Of a DNA stretch of 7,335 nt, positions 5,328 to 7,335 are shown one piece after another. Source of the stretch: Bacillota bacterium (GTDB lineage: Bacteria; Bacillota_I; Bacilli_A; Acholeplasmatales; Acholeplasmataceae); the NCBI GenBank assembly GCA_023458995.1, contig JAEWVV010000116.1:1-7335 (forward strand). The letters are read 5' to 3'. The position numbers were made by a program, and so were the translations under genes. Position 1 is the first letter of the stretch. Each line of letters opens with the position of its first letter. Under the pieces are notes generated by a model. It ran no database searches. It saw nothing but the letters and a program-made list of their open reading frames with translations, and was not told the DNA's origin.

Positions 5328-6403
5328 TAGAAGGTACCTCCTACGCCGAAGAATACCACCAAGCTAAAGATAACAAGTAACACGACATATCCTGCTATAA
5401 AAGTTGGTTTAATTTTGTTTGTTGCCCATTTTGGATAATCAATGAGTGGAACAAACATGTTAGCAAATAAGATTGCGAATGCAACACCTTCTGGATATGC
5501 TCCAAATAATCTGATTAAAACGATCACAACTGCGACTAATAATCCATAGAGCCAACGGCCGGGACGTGTAACAGGTGAAGTGACTGGGTCAGTTACCATA
5601 AAGACCATACCAAACAGTAAACCACCTGAGAAGAGTTGGAATAATACGTATTTAATGGCCATATCTGGGTATAATGCAAGACCTGCGAAAAGCATTAATA
5701 CTGTAAATGTTACCGCTGTAGATAGCATAACTCTATAATCTGCAGATTTTCTAATCAGTAAGTAAACAGCACCAATTAAAATAGCTGCTGCACTGATTTC
5801 ACCCATTGCTCCTGGGATAAATCCAAAGAATAATTCTCCAAGTGAATAACTATTAAGAACTCCTGGGAATCCTAAACCTGATCTAATTGTTGTAAGAGCG
5901 GTTGCTCCTGCAACTAAATCAACACCTACATAAGTTCCATCAAACATATTCGTTAAAGCAAGTGCAATGAAAATACGACCTGCCGCTGCAATATTAAAGA
6001 TATTTGATCCTAATCCACCAAAAAGCATTTTTGCAATCACGATACCAAATGCCGCACCAGCGATAACTGCATAAATAGGAAGTTTGCTTGGTACTAACAT
6101 AGCAAAGATAATTGCACTGATTGCTGGAGCAGTAATATTATTAACGGTAAATTCTTGATAACGTGACTTAACGCGTTCAATCCACTTATCAGCTTTTGCT
6201 GGTTTATGAACAATACCAAAAATAAGTGCTTCTAAACCAATCATGACAACAAGTGAAACAAGAATACGAACTACGGCATCACCACCAAAACGGTAAATCG
6301 AAAAAGCGACAACTGGGATTAATGCGATTAGCACATCAATCATCATCCGTTTTGTGCTGACATCCTTACGAATATAGGGACTTGTTTGTTTTATAGCTTG
6401 CAT
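5327..6403 (-). CDS. rnfD: RnfD, membrane subunit with covalent FMN site
   Basis: Polytopic inner-membrane Rnf subunit, homologous to NqrB, that carries a covalently bound FMN and is thought to take part in ion translocation. The 358 residues match the usual family length and contain many hydrophobic helices. Visible signatures are the N-terminal SPYIRKDVSTKRMM segment, FGGLGSNIFNIAAAGRIF (residues 128-145), the flavinylation motif DLVAGATAL (D162 to L170, with Thr168 the predicted FMN attachment residue) and the MVTDPVTSPVTRPGRW loop. Start: ATG at 6403, preceded by AGGAGG that overlaps the rnfC stop codon, giving a 9-base gap. The stop TAA shares its last A with the ATG of the following rnfG. 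The flavin motif has Ala where Ser/Thr is common before GAT; Asp and Thr are kept. Confidence 0.97.
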   Translation of the reverse strand: MQAIKQTSPYIRKDVSTKRMMIDVLIALIPVVAFSIYRFGGDAVVRILVSLVVMIGLEALIFGIVHKPAKADKWIERVKSRYQEFTVNNITAPAISAIIFAMLVPSKLPIYAVIAGAAFGIVIAKMLFGGLGSNIFNIAAAGRIFIALALTNMFDGTYVGVDLVAGATALTTIRSGLGFPGVLNSYSLGELFFGFIPGAMGEISAAAILIGAVYLLIRKSADYRVMLSTAVTFTVLMLFAGLALYPDMAIKYVLFQLFSGGLLFGMVFMVTDPVTSPVTRPGRWLYGLLVAVVIVLIRLFGAYPEGVAFAILFANMFVPLIDYPKWATNKIKPTFIAGYVVLLVIFSLVVFFGVGGTF

Positions 6404-6412
6404 GTTGCCCTC

Positions 6413-7335
6413 CTATTTGCTTGCGAAACGTTTGCCATTACGCATGTATTCTGTCAAATGAATCTTTGAAGGACACACATATGAGCAAAGTCCGCATTCA
6501 ATGCACTTATTAACTTCAAGCATCTTAAGTGCATCCTTATCTCTTGTTTTATAAGCGTTCATAATTTGAACGGGTTGAATTTGAACAGGGCATGAGTAGA
6601 CGCATGATGCACAATGCACGCATGGTTCTTCTTTTTCCTTTTTCTCATTCAACACAATTAAGCTTGTGGTTGTATGTGTCATGACGACATCATCTCGCAA
6701 GATGTTGGTCCCCATCATAGGTCCACCGAGAATCATCACTTTGGGTGATTCTTCATCTTTATAGCCACCAGCAAGTGTAATCATATCGGTGACAAGTGTA
6801 CCAATACGCGCTTTGAAGCTCTTGTTTTGAACACCATCACCGCTAATTGTGAATAGTCTTTCAAGTACAGGTAAACGTTTTTTAACAGCATTATATATAC
6901 TTTGTAATGTTGAAACGTTAAAGTTTAATACGCCATACTTAGAGAGTAACTGTCCTTGTGGGATTGTAATGTCCAAAGCATTTTTAATCATTGCAAGTTC
7001 CCAACCTTGTGGGTAGTAATTACCAACGGTTGCAACTGTAATGTCATACTCAGTAAATTCTTGAAGAACAAATTTCAAACGTTCTTCGATTTCTTTGTAT
7101 TTCTTCTTAATTGCGATAACACCACGTTTTGCTCCTGAAGCTTTCATTGTATAAATAAGACCTTTAATGATCTCACGAGGTGTATTCATCATGAGTGAGT
7201 AATCTGCAATTAGATTAGGTTCACATTCAACACCGTTTGCAATGACAACATCGATTGGATCTTGTGTGTTTAATTTGATATAAGTAGGAAACGCACTTCC
7301 TCCTAATCCAACAAGACCTGCCTCTTTAATAATTT
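6413..7335 (-). CDS. rnfC: RnfC, electron transport complex subunit C (5' partial)
   Basis: Peripheral cytoplasmic Rnf subunit that exchanges electrons with NAD(H) through FMN and passes them through iron-sulfur clusters. The frame stays open past the internal Met codons at 7192 to the window edge, so the gene starts outside. About 306 residues are visible, and roughly the first 130 of a typical RnfC are missing. The visible N-terminal part has the nucleotide/flavin-site motifs GLGGSAFPT and NGVECEP. Next come a YPQGWE motif, an RLFTISGDGV segment and GGPMMG (SLBB/FMN region). The C-terminus holds two 4Fe-4S motifs, CVHCASCVYSCP (about 6590-6630) and CIECGLCSYVCP (about 6475-6510). The protein ends soon after the second cluster, as in short Firmicute RnfC, without the long C-terminal repeats of gammaproteobacterial forms. 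The TAG stop lies in the ribosome binding site of rnfD. Family assignment is secure. Confidence 0.97.
   Translation of the reverse strand, partial: IIKEAGLVGLGGSAFPTYIKLNTQDPIDVVIANGVECEPNLIADYSLMMNTPREIIKGLIYTMKASGAKRGVIAIKKKYKEIEERLKFVLQEFTEYDITVATVGNYYPQGWELAMIKNALDITIPQGQLLSKYGVLNFNVSTLQSIYNAVKKRLPVLERLFTISGDGVQNKSFKARIGTLVTDMITLAGGYKDEESPKVMILGGPMMGTNILRDDVVMTHTTTSLIVLNEKKEKEEPCVHCASCVYSCPVQIQPVQIMNAYKTRDKDALKMLEVNKCIECGLCSYVCPSKIHLTEYMRNGKRFASK

Noticed and set aside
1..7335. Mycoplasma-type genetic code (TGA as Trp)
   Set aside because: Trp codons inspected are TGG, no gene has in-frame TGA, and the small Cys-rich gene ends with TGA overlapping the rnfB start.
2081..7335. Na+-NQR rather than Rnf
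   Set aside because: The first gene is RnfC-type with two 4Fe-4S motifs rather than NqrA, an RnfB-type protein is present, and no NqrF is seen.

Overview
The window is a single minus-strand gene cluster encoding an Rnf-type ion-translocating electron-transport complex plus flavin-attachment and accessory factors. In transcription order (right to left) it holds rnfC (5' end outside the window), rnfD, rnfG, a second rnfG-like gene, rnfE, rnfA, a 69-aa Cys-rich membrane protein, a very short rnfB, a hairpin with a T-rich tail, a lipoprotein-type apbE, and the 5' part of a NusG-domain-II membrane protein running off the left edge. No real gene is seen on the plus strand, and the largest gap between genes is about 53 bases.

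The DNA is AT-rich, has strong GGAGG-type ribosome binding sites and near-continuous translational coupling, and uses TGG for Trp and TGA as a stop, so the standard bacterial code applies. The rnfCDGEAB order and the apbE/NusG-II neighbours suggest a low-GC Firmicute (Bacillota), possibly Erysipelotrichia or a Mollicutes relative that keeps the standard code. That placement is inference.

The genes fit one machine. RnfC (NAD(H)/FMN and two 4Fe-4S clusters) and RnfB face the cytoplasm. RnfA and RnfE each carry the paired conserved Cys that hold the membrane 2Fe-2S centre. RnfD and the RnfG proteins carry Thr/Ser sites for covalent FMN, which the exported ApbE lipoprotein would attach outside the membrane.

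Three things depart from the textbook complex. RnfB stops after its N-terminal 4Fe-4S module at 106 aa and has no ferredoxin domains. RnfG is duplicated, and each copy seems to hold two FMN-binding modules, giving up to four flavin sites. A small one-helix, four-Cys protein resembling NqrM, the Na+-NQR iron-centre maturation factor, sits between rnfA and rnfB. Together these suggest a modified Rnf in which electrons may not enter through a ferredoxin-like RnfB domain and in which the extracytoplasmic flavin relay is enlarged.
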